Source: Alteromonas sp. 1_MG-2023 (GTDB lineage: Bacteria > Pseudomonadota > Gammaproteobacteria > Enterobacterales > Alteromonadaceae). Taken from it: a stretch of 64,000 nucleotides of DNA. Below are positions 29,158 through 39,379 of this stretch, piece by piece. The notes under the pieces were generated by a model that saw only the letters and a program-made list of their open reading frames with translations, was not told the DNA's origin and made no database searches. The stretch spans positions 406,921 through 470,920 of the forward strand of contig NZ_JAUOQH010000001.1 of the NCBI RefSeq assembly GCF_030547075.1, in the 5' to 3' direction. Every line of letters starts with the position of its first letter. Within the stretch, counting starts at the first letter, position 1. The position numbers were made by a program, and so were the translations under genes.

Positions 29158-30517
29158 TACCAGCACCTTCAATCACGGGCTTAACGCGGGTGTTAATAAG
29201 ATAGTTATTTAATGGTCTGGCAACAATTAGAGCCTGTTTTATTTCGTTAATTGGCGCAATATAAGCAAACCCTTCGTATTCAAAATACACCTCAGGCGTA
29301 AACTTTTTAAGGAGATTAGTTTGTGCGTCGACAAACCATACCTCTTGTTTTTGCGAGATTGCAGATGACGGTACCTTCCATACATTTTCAATAGCTCGCC
29401 CTTCAATTTCAGCGACTAAAAAAGTACCAAAATACAGAGGATGATTGAGGGTTAATGGTCGCTCTACTACCGCAACAGCTCTACGCTGACGAGTTTCTTC
29501 ATCTTGATGAAGCTCTACCCTTTCAATTGTGGCCGACCAATGGTTCTCTCCCATTGTGTCGGTTAGCGTTACTTTCCAACCAGGCGCTTCACCCGTTGTA
29601 ACATCTGGTAATTGTGCCCACTGGCTAGGCGATAATGGAATAGAAATTTCTGCCAAATCAGCAGAGTATAAATTTGCTATTTCGGTGCCCACTTGAACAT
29701 AGCTACCAGGCTGAACACTTCTACCGACTACCAACGCATTAAATGGCGTACTAATTTTTGAAAACGCTAAGTCACGTTTAGCCGCTAATACATTTTGCTC
29801 AGCTTCCCGAAGCGCAGCTTGTGCAGACTTCAATTGCGGCGCTCTAAGTACCAAAGCCGATTCGGGTTCACCAGTTAATCCTGAGCGAGTCCACTCGTCT
29901 TGTGCTTGCACACCTTGAAGACGCTCTTCTTCAAGTGCAACGTAGGCGGCTTCGTAAGTTGCTTCTGCAGCGGCTAACGCTTGTTGATAATCGGTTTCAT
30001 CAACAAAAGCCATTACCTCTCCTTTATTTAACAGTGCGCCGGTTTCAAAGCGAGGAGACAATGATGTAATTTGTCCACTTACCTGTGCTGATAACGTAAG
30101 TACGTGGGTTGCACTTGCTTGCCCATATCCTTTAACTGTTGCGTTGTAGGTGGCACGAAATACCTTTACCACCCCCACTTCTGCAATATCTACGCTATCA
30201 TCGTCTGTTGGCGCCCCCGATTTAGCGCTTCGGTTGCCTTGGCGTTCGCCGCCTGCCCCCTCCCCTTTTATTGCGCTTGGTTCTTGGCGAGGCGTGCGCA
30301 TTTGAGACGCGGTGTCTGGAGCAACAGCTTGGTTGCCTTTATTTTTATCTGCAACTTGCACCATTGCAGTTTCATGACTAGCGTTTCTTGGACCTTTTCC
30401 GCCTTTCGGCCCTGCCCCCATGCCTGCACGGCCACCCATTTGACTCATTACATACAGCACAACCAGAATAATAGATATTGCTGCGGCCAAAGTTACGATA
30501 ATTTTTTTCTTGTTCAT
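29150..30517 (-). CDS. RND efflux periplasmic adaptor
   Basis: This 455-residue membrane-fusion protein has an N-terminal anchor (residues 5-26). It is followed by an unusual linker of about 75 residues rich in Gly, Lys, Arg and Ser (GGRAGMGAGPKGGKG and further). The adaptor core has the barrel-sandwich strands (LSAQVSGQITSL, PFNALVVGRSVQPGSYVQVG) around a helical hairpin (about 165-245), then a beta-barrel. It links the pump to the outer-membrane channel. It overlaps the outer-membrane factor gene by four bases. Confidence 0.93.
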   Translation of the reverse strand: MNKKKIIVTLAAAISIILVVLYVMSQMGGRAGMGAGPKGGKGPRNASHETAMVQVADKNKGNQAVAPDTASQMRTPRQEPSAIKGEGAGGERQGNRSAKSGAPTDDDSVDIAEVGVVKVFRATYNATVKGYGQASATHVLTLSAQVSGQITSLSPRFETGALLNKGEVMAFVDETDYQQALAAAEATYEAAYVALEEERLQGVQAQDEWTRSGLTGEPESALVLRAPQLKSAQAALREAEQNVLAAKRDLAFSKISTPFNALVVGRSVQPGSYVQVGTEIANLYSADLAEISIPLSPSQWAQLPDVTTGEAPGWKVTLTDTMGENHWSATIERVELHQDEETRQRRAVAVVERPLTLNHPLYFGTFLVAEIEGRAIENVWKVPSSAISQKQEVWFVDAQTNLLKKFTPEVYFEYEGFAYIAPINEIKQALIVARPLNNYLINTRVKPVIEGAGNE

Positions 30518-31911
30518 TGTGACACTCCAAGGCCTAGCGCAAGGCCCAAGTCGATACGATTACTTAGTTGAGAATATTGAAGCTCGACGCGCTGCGCCTG
30601 CAAATTAAAGGTGGTGTCGTAAACTGACAGTAAATCTAAAATGTCTACCAAGCCTTGGCGGTATTGCCCCGAAAAAGTTTCGGCGCTATTTAATGCATTA
30701 CGGTAAGCAATGTCGGTGTAATACTGACGCTGAGTAAACGCCTTTTCATTGTCTAACGCATCTTGCACTTCTTGCACCGCGTTAAGTAATGTTTCGCGAT
30801 ATTGCCACCAGCTATTCAACGAGGTTAATTCAGCATCATCGATTTGCGCACGTAAAGCACCGCCTTGAAATAGAGGCGCGGTTACCTGCCCCAGTAAATT
30901 CCACAATGGGTTGGTAAATAACGATTGAGAAGGCGTAGTGCCATTATCGGTAAGGCCAGCTGATAAGTTAATGCTGGGCAATAAGGCTTTATAAGCCACT
31001 TTCACATTCGCTTCACTGGCTTTTATGGCGTAGTAAGCTGATTGTAAATCGGGGCGTCTGGCCAAATCTTGCTCGGGTAAGGCAAGCAATGGCTCAAGCA
31101 CATCCGGAAACTCATTAACTGAAGGGAAATCTGACAGCGTTTGGTCTTGGCGACCAAGCAACACAGCTAACGTACGCTTGGCAGTACTGATCGTATTTTC
31201 GTACAAGGCTATAGAGGCGCGGGTATTGGCACTGCTGGTTTTCGCGTTATCTAGATCATCAAGAGAGCCAAGCCCAGTGCGGTAGCGCTTAAGGATGATA
31301 CTTTCGCTATTTTCATAAACGCGCAAGCGTTCCTGCTCAATAGCCAGTAATTGTTTCTGCGTGATAATGTCTAAGTAACTACGAATAACACTGGCTACAA
31401 GCGCATCACGAGAAGAGTGATAAGCCGAACGAGCACTGGCAGCATCAAAACTTGCGGCAGTGACGCTGTCGCTAATTTTTTGCCATAAGTCTACTTCCCA
31501 ACTTACGGTTACCCCTGATGTGTAGTTTGCTTCACTATTTTCTGTTTTAGTGCCTGAAAAATTCGCATCTACATTAAGGTTATCTGCCGCATCAGCCGAC
31601 TTGATTGCCACCTGCGCTTTTCTTAAGGTAATAAGCGTCTGCTGCAAGCTTGCATTATTTTCAAGCGCTTCATCAATATAGCCTTGCAGTCCTTCTACCG
31701 ACACTAAGTCGGTTAACGCTGTAGCCGTTGAAGCGCTCTCTGATTGCGCTTGCCATATTACTGCTTCACCTGTCATTACAGAGGCCGACTCGCTAAGCGA
31801 AGCGGTGTCATGACTGGCACACGCGGTTAACCCCGCCAGTACAAGTGCCACAAATGGCGTAAATGAAATTTTACCTAACCCGATCATTGTTATTCGATTA
31901 TTGCCTACCAT
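30514..31911 (-). CDS. RND efflux outer-membrane factor lipoprotein (NodT/TolC type)
   Basis: This is the outer-membrane channel of the efflux system. A lipoprotein signal with lipobox LTAC is near the N-terminus, so the protein is lipid-anchored as in the NodT group. Two TolC-type repeats of about 200 residues are visible (DEALENNASLQQTLITLRKA and RRPDLQSAYYAIKASEANVKVA mark the repeated helices). Start ATG 31911 or 31887 (Met9) both fit the signal. It is the first gene of the operon outer-membrane factor, adaptor, pump, regulator, kinase. Confidence 0.93.
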   Translation of the reverse strand: MVGNNRITMIGLGKISFTPFVALVLAGLTACASHDTASLSESASVMTGEAVIWQAQSESASTATALTDLVSVEGLQGYIDEALENNASLQQTLITLRKAQVAIKSADAADNLNVDANFSGTKTENSEANYTSGVTVSWEVDLWQKISDSVTAASFDAASARSAYHSSRDALVASVIRSYLDIITQKQLLAIEQERLRVYENSESIILKRYRTGLGSLDDLDNAKTSSANTRASIALYENTISTAKRTLAVLLGRQDQTLSDFPSVNEFPDVLEPLLALPEQDLARRPDLQSAYYAIKASEANVKVAYKALLPSINLSAGLTDNGTTPSQSLFTNPLWNLLGQVTAPLFQGGALRAQIDDAELTSLNSWWQYRETLLNAVQEVQDALDNEKAFTQRQYYTDIAYRNALNSAETFSGQYRQGLVDILDLLSVYDTTFNLQAQRVELQYSQLSNRIDLGLALGLGVSQ

Positions 31912-31932
31912 GCATACAGGATGTCACAGCGG

Positions 31933-31950
31933 GGGTTAAGGCAGGGTTAA
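31933..31950 (-). promoter_or_regulatory. Direct-repeat operator before efflux operon
   Basis: Two copies of TTAACCC (read on the minus strand) are spaced with period 11: GGGTTAA at 31933-31939 and 31944-31950. Tandem half-sites about one helical turn apart are typical for OmpR/PhoB-family regulators, and such a regulator is encoded in the operon. The site lies 22-39 bases before the first start codon. Confidence 0.45.
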
Positions 31951-32052
31951 CGTACCAGCTTGTGTAAAGAATTGTGATTTAATGAACACAAATATGCACT
32001 AAGCTGTAATGAATATTGCGAACTATTTTCATTTTTAAAAGGATACCGATGA

Positions 32053-33282
32053 ATGCATAACTCACTTAAATGTGTGCCCTTTGCTGTCGCTTTTGCGCTA
32101 GCAGGTTGTAATGGCGGGCAGCCCGAGCCTAAATCTACAACACAAGCCGCCCCTCAAGCTAAAAAAGAAAATTTCGACTACGCTGACATGTTTAAGAAAG
32201 CATCATTAGTAGAGCCAGTGACAACCGTGGACTGCACCCTAGAAGATGGCACCAACAGTACTTGCATGAAAATAACGGTTAAGCATGTACCCGACGAGTT
32301 AGACATTGGCCCTTTTTGCCCAAAAACGCTTGATGATGAAGGTGGGGTTTGGGGTTGGACAGGCGAAAATGCGGGCACTTATCGAATAAATGCCTCATTC
32401 CTTAAAATGCTAGATGAGTTGGGTTATCACTTCTATGACGACGACGGCACTGTGCATGTGGTTGATACCCTGTTAACGGCCCCTGAAGATGACAACACCT
32501 GTATTAATGTGGCCTTAGATGACACCGTAACCATGACCATGCTAATTCCCACCATGCCTAAAAAAGCGGACTCGCCGGCTGATTTAGATACGGTGGCTAA
32601 GGTGGGCGTAGCGTTAGATGGTGTACCTATATTCGCAGATGCACCAAGCATTCAAGCCACTGGCCATATGCCAGCACTAGATGTTTGTGGAGGACATGTA
32701 GACCCAGGAGGTTATTACCATTGGCACGCTACTGCAAGTGACATTGATACCGCTTACGCCACTGAAGGTGTTACCGCTGAGTGCCATGTACATCAAAATA
32801 GTGCCGCCCAATTTGGCTATGCCTTTGATGGCTACCCTATTATGGGAAGTAGAGAATACACTGACCTTGAACCTGAAGATTTAGATGAATGTAATGGTCA
32901 TGTTGGCCCGCTAGTAGAAGACGGAGAACCTCAATACCACTATCATGCATCGGTTGAATTCCCTAACCTACCTAAGTGCTTAGTGGGCGTTTCAGCAGAA
33001 GAGAACTTTTCTACTACTGCGAAAATAGGTATTGGTTCTGCACAACCTGTAGGGCAAGACGGCCCCAATGGCGGGCATCAGCAAGGCGGAGGCCCGAACG
33101 GCCAAGGCATGCCGCCAGGCTTTAGCGAAGCGGCTGAAACTTTAGGTACTACCGAGCAAGCACTGATGGAAGCATTACAATCGAACGGCGGAAGAAACGC
33201 TGATTTATCAGCCGTTGCTGCTGATTTAGGTGTAAGTGAAGCGGAACTTAAAGCTGCACTTCCTAAACCGCCTCAGCGTTAA
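32053..33282 (+). CDS. YHYH-domain lipoprotein
   Basis: This 409-residue protein has a lipoprotein signal peptide with lipobox ALAGC (Cys19). The core matches the YHYH domain family: a VGVALDGVPIF segment, the histidine motif GGHVDPGGYYHWHA, a FGYAFDGYPIMG segment and the eponymous YHYH at about 295. Conserved His and Cys residues suggest metal binding, but no function is established. The C-terminus carries a Gly/Gln/Pro-rich linker (about 335-355) and a short helical repeat-like region (EAAETLGTTEQALMEAL, then VAADLGVSEAELKAAL). It is divergent from the efflux operon and could share its regulation. Confidence 0.88.
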   Translation: MHNSLKCVPFAVAFALAGCNGGQPEPKSTTQAAPQAKKENFDYADMFKKASLVEPVTTVDCTLEDGTNSTCMKITVKHVPDELDIGPFCPKTLDDEGGVWGWTGENAGTYRINASFLKMLDELGYHFYDDDGTVHVVDTLLTAPEDDNTCINVALDDTVTMTMLIPTMPKKADSPADLDTVAKVGVALDGVPIFADAPSIQATGHMPALDVCGGHVDPGGYYHWHATASDIDTAYATEGVTAECHVHQNSAAQFGYAFDGYPIMGSREYTDLEPEDLDECNGHVGPLVEDGEPQYHYHASVEFPNLPKCLVGVSAEENFSTTAKIGIGSAQPVGQDGPNGGHQQGGGPNGQGMPPGFSEAAETLGTTEQALMEALQSNGGRNADLSAVAADLGVSEAELKAALPKPPQR

Positions 33283-33316
33283 TAAGCGGTATTAGCTACA
33301 CGCTTTTAAAATGAAA

Positions 33317-33352
33317 AAGCCAGTCTCTCGCGAGACTGGCTTCAATTTTTTG
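33317..33352. terminator. Bidirectional terminator between YHYH gene and putA
   Basis: The 11-bp stem AAGCCAGTCTC (33317-33327) and GAGACTGGCTT (33332-33342) has a four-base loop. A T-run follows on the plus strand, and the preceding A-run serves as a T-run on the minus strand. Confidence 0.9.
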
Positions 33353-33515
33353 TGTTGTCTAATAACTTCTAAACACGTGTTACTAAACGCTCTCTTATAA
33401 CTATCGCGTAGTAGACACCGTGTTATAAGCGCTTCGCATTAAATTGACCACCAAGCGATTTGAACTTAAGCCTGCCCGCTAAGCGCTTAGCCATGTACTA
33501 AAGATAAGCTATAAC

Positions 33516-36500
33516 TTACTCATCATCTTCAACGAGTGTCATTAGCGATGTGTTACCACCAGACGCGGTAGTATCAACACTAATAGCTTTTTCAGTCATA
33601 AGGCGCTGTATCAGTTTATCGTTATACTCTGCTGTGATCACAGGCAATATAGCCCCTTCTCTCGACGATAACATTGCGGTAATACGTGCCGTACGCTCAG
33701 TACTAGAATCTACAACCACGCCGGCTAAATCTTCATCCATTAACAAGGCATCGAAGTGACCTAATCGCGCTACTTGGAATACGCCTTTTGGCGCACCAGT
33801 AGACTCAAACTTGGTCTGAATCTCGATAGCTTCTTCGTAGAAGATTTCAGATACTACCGACACAACGGTGTTACCGGTTGCCAATGCGGTCACAATAGAC
33901 AACATCCAGTATTCAAAGGATACGTCTTTATCGGCAAAACATACCAGCGTGCCTCTTGGCTCAAGATAAAGCTTGTTCGATTCACCTGTTGGCCCAGGCA
34001 ATTCTAATGGCTTAGCAAGCTTGCGCTCAACACTAGTAAGCTGCTGACGGGCAGTGGCCAAAGTACGGTTTAAATCGTCGGCTAAATCGTCAACAATATC
34101 TACTTTTGCAATTTTAGCTAGTAACTGACGCACCATAGAAATACGGTCGTTCAATGCCATATGACGCCACTGCGATTCTACTGCTTTTGCTTGGTCCATC
34201 ACTACATGGGCACGTTCTGCAATTTTCTCATCGCCCACTAGCGCATTATCGGTAGCATCTACATCGTCAATTAATGTTGGTTTCGGCGTAGCGCGCTCCA
34301 TCATTAAGCGAGGCAAGTAGTTTGGACCACCCGCTTTAGGGCCAGTACCAGATAGACCGCGACCACCAAATGGCTGCACGCCAACAATGGCACCAATCAT
34401 ATTGCGGTTAATATAAACATTACCTGCGCGGCTCTTCGCGGCTAGCTCGTACGCACGCTCTTCAATACGAGAGTGAATACCCATAGTAAGGCCGTACCCC
34501 GTACCGTTAATTTGCTCGAGCACGTTATCAAGGTCTTTTGATTTAAAGCGTACCAAATGCACCACTGGGCCAAACACTTCTTTTTCAAGCACACTTAAGT
34601 CGTCTATTTGAAACAAGGTCGGTGGGAAAAACGTACCGTTTTCAGTGCCAGCTGGTAATTCTCGGCGGTACAACAACTTACCTTTGCCTTCCATAAAGGT
34701 GTCGTGATCGGTCAAGCTTTTTAATGCTTTTTCATCAATAACTGGGCCTACATCAGTTTCCAACATAGTTGGGTCGCCAATGGTTAGCTCTTTCATGGCA
34801 CCGGTTAGCATAGTGATAAGATCATCGGCAATTTCTTCTTGCACGAATAACACTCGAAGTGCGGAACAACGTTGCCCCGCACTTTGGAAACCAGAATGAA
34901 TAACATCATCAACCACCTGCTCTGGTAGTGCAGTTGAATCCACGATCATGCAGTTTTGGCCGCCAGTTTCAGCAATAAGCGGTACTTGTTCGCCCCCTCG
35001 GTTTGCTAATTCTTGTGAAATTAACGTACCGGTTTGGGTAGAACCCGTAAACATCACTGCTTTAATCCGTTCGTCAGAAAGTAAGGTTTCACCCACTTCT
35101 TTACCCGGCGCAATAATCAGCTTTAAGGCATCTTCTGGTAAACCTACCGACTGCATAATATCTACTGCACGCTGCGCTATCATGCTGGTTTGTTCAGCAG
35201 GCTTGGCAAGTACGGTGTTACCTGTCACTAAGGCTGCCGACACTTGACCTAAGAAGATAGCCAACGGGAAGTTCCACGGGCTGATACAAAGCACCACACC
35301 ACGAGGAAGCAAGCGTTTATCTTCTGCTAACTCTTGTGCTCGCGCTGCGTAATAACGACAAAAATCTACCGCTTCACGCACTTCATCAATGCTGTCTTGT
35401 GCCACTTTACCGGCTTCACGCATACAAATGGCAATAAGCTCTGCCATGTGGCGCTCTAGTGCATCGGCTGAGCGGTTTAGTATTTCAGCACGTTCAGATA
35501 CGTCACGTTTAGACCATGCATCAAAACCCGAATCGGCATCATCTAGCGCTTTGCGCATATCTTCAGGCTGTGCGTAATAATGGTAACCCACCACATCGTT
35601 GTGGTTCATTGGGTTGCGTACGGCAGTTGCGCCCTCTGGCACGCCGTCAGTTACGCTGTAATATTCCTGCCAGCGCTCTAATTCGTGCTGAAGCGCGGTA
35701 ACTGCGTTTACGTCGGTTAAATCTAACCCACGAGAGTTATCACGCTCAGGGGCGTACAAACCACGTGGGGTTTTAATAAGCTTATTGAAGCGCACTTTAA
35801 GGCGCTGAGTTTTTTCAACCGGATCTTCAAGTAATGATTCAACCGGTTTTTCATCATCGACAATGGCGTTTACAAACGATGAATTAGCCCCATTTTCTAA
35901 TAAACGACGAACTAAGTAGGCTAATAAGTCTTCGTGTTCACCCACAGGGGCATAAACACGGCACTGAATTTTCTCTTCGGTTACCACGGTATCGTAAAGG
36001 GTGTCGCCCATGCCGTGTAAACACTGGAATTCGAACCCTTCTTTGTCATCACCTGCTAGTTCAATGATTACCGAGGCAGAATACGCATTATGCGTAGCAA
36101 ACTGTGGGTACAAGGTATCGCGATATTCTAACAAACGGTTAGCACAGGCATGGTAAGACACATCGGTAGATGACTTACGGGTAAAGACAGGGAACTCTTC
36201 TAAGCCCGCTTGCTGGGTAAGTTTAATTTCTGTATCCCAGTAAGCACCTTTAACTAAGCGAACCATGAGTGAACGGCCTACTTCTAAAGAAAGTACACGT
36301 AAGTGTTCAATAACGTGAATGGCACGTTTTTGATACGCTTGTACCGCAAGACCAAAGCCCGTCCAACCATTTAGGTCTTCGTCCCGAAATACCGCTTCAA
36401 TAATATCTAACGATAGCTCTAAACGGTCTGCTTCTTCTGCATCTACCGTTAAGCCGATATCGTATTTTTTCGCCATCATACACAATGCTTTCAAGCGCGG

Positions 36501-37313
36501 CGGAATGTCCCGCATTGCGCGTTCACGGTGTAAAAATTCAAATCGAGGGTGAATAGCGGAAAGCTTAACGGAAATACCCGGCGAGCGCTTAGGGCCACGG
36601 CCATTTGCCGCTTTACCAATAACTTCGATAGCTTTTACATAAGAGTCGTAATAACGATCGGCATCTTCCATGGTGCGGGCACCTTCGCCCAGCATGTCGT
36701 AAGAATACACATACCCTTTCTTCTCTTTTTCTTTCGCTCGTTCTACTGCGTCTTTTATGGTTTCACCCATAACAAACTGACGCCCCATCACTCGCATCGC
36801 AATATTCATTGCACGGCGAATAACCGGCTCACCTAAGCGGCCGAGGGTTTTCTTCAATAAGCCAAACTGTTCTTGCTTACGTTTATCGGCATAATTCACC
36901 ATATTTCCGGTGAACAATAAGCCCCATGCAGAGGCATTTACGAACAAAGAGTCTGAATTCCCTAGATGGGGAGTCCACTGGCCTTTTGAAAGTTTGTCAC
37001 GAATAAGCTCATCTTGTGTTGCACCGTCTGGCACGCGAAGCAAGGCTTCGGCCAAACACATCAACACCACACCTTCAGAGGTAGACAATGAATACTCATT
37101 TAATAGTGCATCTACCCCACCATGACCTTCTTGGTCGCGGCGAATCTGCAACACCATTTTACGGGCTCGTTCCCAAGCGCGACTTCGTGCGCGAGGGTTT
37201 ACCTCGGCAATCGGCAAAATTTGATCCACAGCCACAGACTCACTAATTCGATAGTAGTCTCGAATGCGCTGGCGTAGAGGTGAAGAGGTATGAAGTGTGT
37301 CGTTAATGAGCAT
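33516..37313 (-). CDS. putA: Bifunctional proline dehydrogenase / pyrroline-5-carboxylate dehydrogenase
   Basis: PutA oxidises proline to glutamate in two steps with substrate channelling. The 1265-residue protein starts directly with the PutA arm region. The ribbon-helix-helix DNA-binding domain of E. coli PutA is absent, so this form should not repress its own gene. The FAD-dependent barrel spans about 90-480 (motifs SVKLSAIHPRF, LVKGAYWDTEIK, ATHNAYSA). The aldehyde dehydrogenase domain spans about 560-1040, with Glu in PLIAETGGQN and nucleophile Cys in SAGQRCSALR. A C-terminal region of about 200 residues completes the long form. No proline permease gene is adjacent. Confidence 0.97.
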   Translation of the reverse strand: MLINDTLHTSSPLRQRIRDYYRISESVAVDQILPIAEVNPRARSRAWERARKMVLQIRRDQEGHGGVDALLNEYSLSTSEGVVLMCLAEALLRVPDGATQDELIRDKLSKGQWTPHLGNSDSLFVNASAWGLLFTGNMVNYADKRKQEQFGLLKKTLGRLGEPVIRRAMNIAMRVMGRQFVMGETIKDAVERAKEKEKKGYVYSYDMLGEGARTMEDADRYYDSYVKAIEVIGKAANGRGPKRSPGISVKLSAIHPRFEFLHRERAMRDIPPRLKALCMMAKKYDIGLTVDAEEADRLELSLDIIEAVFRDEDLNGWTGFGLAVQAYQKRAIHVIEHLRVLSLEVGRSLMVRLVKGAYWDTEIKLTQQAGLEEFPVFTRKSSTDVSYHACANRLLEYRDTLYPQFATHNAYSASVIIELAGDDKEGFEFQCLHGMGDTLYDTVVTEEKIQCRVYAPVGEHEDLLAYLVRRLLENGANSSFVNAIVDDEKPVESLLEDPVEKTQRLKVRFNKLIKTPRGLYAPERDNSRGLDLTDVNAVTALQHELERWQEYYSVTDGVPEGATAVRNPMNHNDVVGYHYYAQPEDMRKALDDADSGFDAWSKRDVSERAEILNRSADALERHMAELIAICMREAGKVAQDSIDEVREAVDFCRYYAARAQELAEDKRLLPRGVVLCISPWNFPLAIFLGQVSAALVTGNTVLAKPAEQTSMIAQRAVDIMQSVGLPEDALKLIIAPGKEVGETLLSDERIKAVMFTGSTQTGTLISQELANRGGEQVPLIAETGGQNCMIVDSTALPEQVVDDVIHSGFQSAGQRCSALRVLFVQEEIADDLITMLTGAMKELTIGDPTMLETDVGPVIDEKALKSLTDHDTFMEGKGKLLYRRELPAGTENGTFFPPTLFQIDDLSVLEKEVFGPVVHLVRFKSKDLDNVLEQINGTGYGLTMGIHSRIEERAYELAAKSRAGNVYINRNMIGAIVGVQPFGGRGLSGTGPKAGGPNYLPRLMMERATPKPTLIDDVDATDNALVGDEKIAERAHVVMDQAKAVESQWRHMALNDRISMVRQLLAKIAKVDIVDDLADDLNRTLATARQQLTSVERKLAKPLELPGPTGESNKLYLEPRGTLVCFADKDVSFEYWMLSIVTALATGNTVVSVVSEIFYEEAIEIQTKFESTGAPKGVFQVARLGHFDALLMDEDLAGVVVDSSTERTARITAMLSSREGAILPVITAEYNDKLIQRLMTEKAISVDTTASGGNTSLMTLVEDDE

Positions 37314-37429
37314 TGCAACCCTTTATTCGAAAAGCTGTAGAAAATGGTTTCAGTAACGGATATATGAACAACGTTACATAGAAAAAGTGAATTAACAAGT
37401 AAAGCCATGCTTTGCTTGAAGCGCCACAT

Positions 37430-37451
37430 TTAACTTACCAAAGTAAGTTAA
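37430..37451. promoter_or_regulatory. Palindrome I upstream of putA
   Basis: A perfect 9-bp inverted repeat, TTAACTTAC-caaa-GTAAGTTAA, is centred about 127 bases before the putA start codon. It could be the operator of a proline-responsive regulator, which is expected because PutA itself lacks a DNA-binding domain. Confidence 0.4.
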
Positions 37452-37492
37452 AAAGTCCGTGTCACGCTTACGTATCTAAGTATTTAAACTTC

Positions 37493-37511
37493 GATCTTCA
37501 CGATGAAGATC
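37493..37511. promoter_or_regulatory. Palindrome II upstream of putA
   Basis: The sequence GATCTTCACGATGAAGATC is a perfect 8-bp inverted repeat with a 3-bp centre. It contains two Dam sites (GATC) at its ends, so binding could be methylation-sensitive. Confidence 0.4.
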
Positions 37512-37756
37512 ACGATATCGCTGAAATTGCGCGGATACTAGCATAATTGCTTGTTTCGCCAAGCCTCTGCTGTCAACTTTTTGCACCACTGTGATAGGCA
37601 GTCTAAGAACCTCGATGAATAACATTTGAAGCACATCAGGTAAAATACCTAGCACGCTAAAACGTTAAATATATGTTTAAAAAAGCTTCATCCATTACCT
37701 GCTAATGAAAATAAGGGTCTACACTTTTAGAGTATAAAAAGTGAAGGCTTACGCTT

Positions 37757-39379
37757 ATGTGGTTACGTAATTTTAGTTTAATTCAACGGCTGTGCATCAT
37801 TGTGGCGCTTACGGCCCTTTTATTTTTAATACTCACCGGTGTGGTGTTGAACCAACACTATCAAGCACTAAAAGATAAATCCTATAAAGAAAATCAGCAC
37901 CTCGTAGAGGTCGTGCATACCTTGCTCGCAAATTATGCAGGGTTAGAAGGGGTCGATGAAGCCACGGCAAAGCAGCAAGCTTTCTTTGCGGTAAGTCAGT
38001 TGAGGTACGACGAAAATAACTACTTTTGGATTCAAGATGCCACCCCCGCCATGGTCATGCATCCTATTAAGCCATCACTAAATGGGCAAGATTTGCGAAG
38101 CTTTAAAGACGGTAACGGTAAAGCCTTCTTTGTTGAAATGGCGAGCATCATAAAGACAAAAGGAAGTGGCTTTGTAGATTATGTGTGGCCACTGCCCGGC
38201 GAAGAAACGCCTGTGGATAAGATTTCTTACGTTAAGGAATTTAAGCCATGGGGCTGGACGGTAGGCTCGGGTATCTACTTGTCGACGTTGGAAGCGGAGT
38301 ACGCACATTTACGTAACCTGCTTATTATATTTTGTATTATTAGTGTTGTATTGGTGGTGGTGCTCGTTTTCTATATAGGCAGCAGTATTGTGAAGCCCGT
38401 GCATGAAGTTACCGAGCAAATGAAGGATATTGCGATGGGAGAAGGCGATCTCACTCGCTCACTTCCTGTTTCAGGAAGCGATGAAATTACCCGCTTAGCC
38501 CGCTACTTCAATGAATACACCAACAAAATGCGCCATTCTTTTTTAGGTATACGGGAAAATATCAGCGCCCTCACTCAACAAGCTGTACTGGTTGAAACCG
38601 TAAGCCAAGAGAGCAATGGGCAAGCCCAAAACCAGAATGCAAACATGCTGCAAGTTGCGGTAGCCATGGAGCAAATGACCACGCAAATACAACAAGTGAG
38701 TCAAAATGCGGATACCGCAGAATCTAACACCAGCGGCGCACGGTCCAATGTGAAGCAAGGCACCAACGTAGTAGAAAGTACCGTGAGTGATATTCGCTCC
38801 CTAACCTCGAACATTGAAAGTGTGAGCCATGTGGTAACCGAGCTTGCCGAACAAACAAGCAGTATTGGTGCGGTGTTAGACGTTATTCGAGGTATTGCCG
38901 ACCAAACCAATCTTCTGGCACTAAATGCGGCAATTGAAGCCGCCCGCGCCGGAGAGCAAGGCCGTGGGTTTGCCGTGGTGGCCGATGAAGTGCGAACTTT
39001 AGCCAGTCGAACTGGGCAAAGTACCGACGAAATTCAAGCCATGATAGAAAAATTACAAAGCAACGCGAAAGCCGCTGTCGATGCGGTACAAGTCAGTCAA
39101 AACACCTCTGCTAGCACCGTGGATAACGCGATTAAAGCTAACGATAGCTTAAAAGAAGCAGACAGACTCATGAATGAAATTGCCGATATGAGCAGTGAAA
39201 TAGCACGAGCAACAGAACAGCAAGCTGAAGCGGCCAACGAGGCAAATGCTCGTATCAATGATTTATCTGGGGCTGCCGACCAGAGTTTAAAAACAGCCGA
39301 AAAGTTAGCCAATGCCAGTCAAGCACTTAAAATTAGCTGTGTCGCTATTCAAGAAATTGCCAGTAAATTTAAACTTTAG
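37757..39379 (+). CDS. Methyl-accepting chemotaxis protein with Cache sensor
   Basis: This 540-residue chemoreceptor has membrane segments near residues 10-30 and 188-210. They enclose a single-Cache periplasmic ligand domain ([14 protein letters not shown] and [13 protein letters not shown] are characteristic). A HAMP domain follows (about 210-265), then the signalling helical hairpin with the conserved tip [20 protein letters not shown]. It passes ligand binding to CheA and CheW. The ligand cannot be identified from sequence; the divergent putA gene does not by itself show that it is proline. Confidence 0.95.
   Translation: MWLRNFSLIQRLCIIVALTALLFLILTGVVLNQHYQALKDKSYKENQHLVEVVHTLLANYAGLEGVDEATAKQQAFFAVSQLRYDENNYFWIQDATPAMVMHPIKPSLNGQDLRSFKDGNGKAFFVEMASIIKTKGSGFVDYVWPLPGEETPVDKISYVKEFKPWGWTVGSGIYLSTLEAEYAHLRNLLIIFCIISVVLVVVLVFYIGSSIVKPVHEVTEQMKDIAMGEGDLTRSLPVSGSDEITRLARYFNEYTNKMRHSFLGIRENISALTQQAVLVETVSQESNGQAQNQNANMLQVAVAMEQMTTQIQQVSQNADTAESNTSGARSNVKQGTNVVESTVSDIRSLTSNIESVSHVVTELAEQTSSIGAVLDVIRGIADQTNLLALNAAIEAARAGEQGRGFAVVADEVRTLASRTGQSTDEIQAMIEKLQSNAKAAVDAVQVSQNTSASTVDNAIKANDSLKEADRLMNEIADMSSEIARATEQQAEAANEANARINDLSGAADQSLKTAEKLANASQALKISCVAIQEIASKFKL

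Larger units (their letters stand above)
37314..37756. other. Divergent promoter region, putA / chemoreceptor
   Basis: The 443-base gap carries both divergent promoters and two clean palindromes, listed separately. I see no small gene in it. Confidence 0.5.

Noticed and set aside
30104..30571. A 155-residue frame opposite the efflux adaptor
   Set aside because: It is Cys/His/Phe-rich, without domain character, and lies opposite two overlapping real genes. It is a shadow frame.
37680..37756. Sigma-28 (FliA) promoter before the chemoreceptor
   Set aside because: I looked for TAAA-N15-GCCGATAA-like sequence and found no convincing match.
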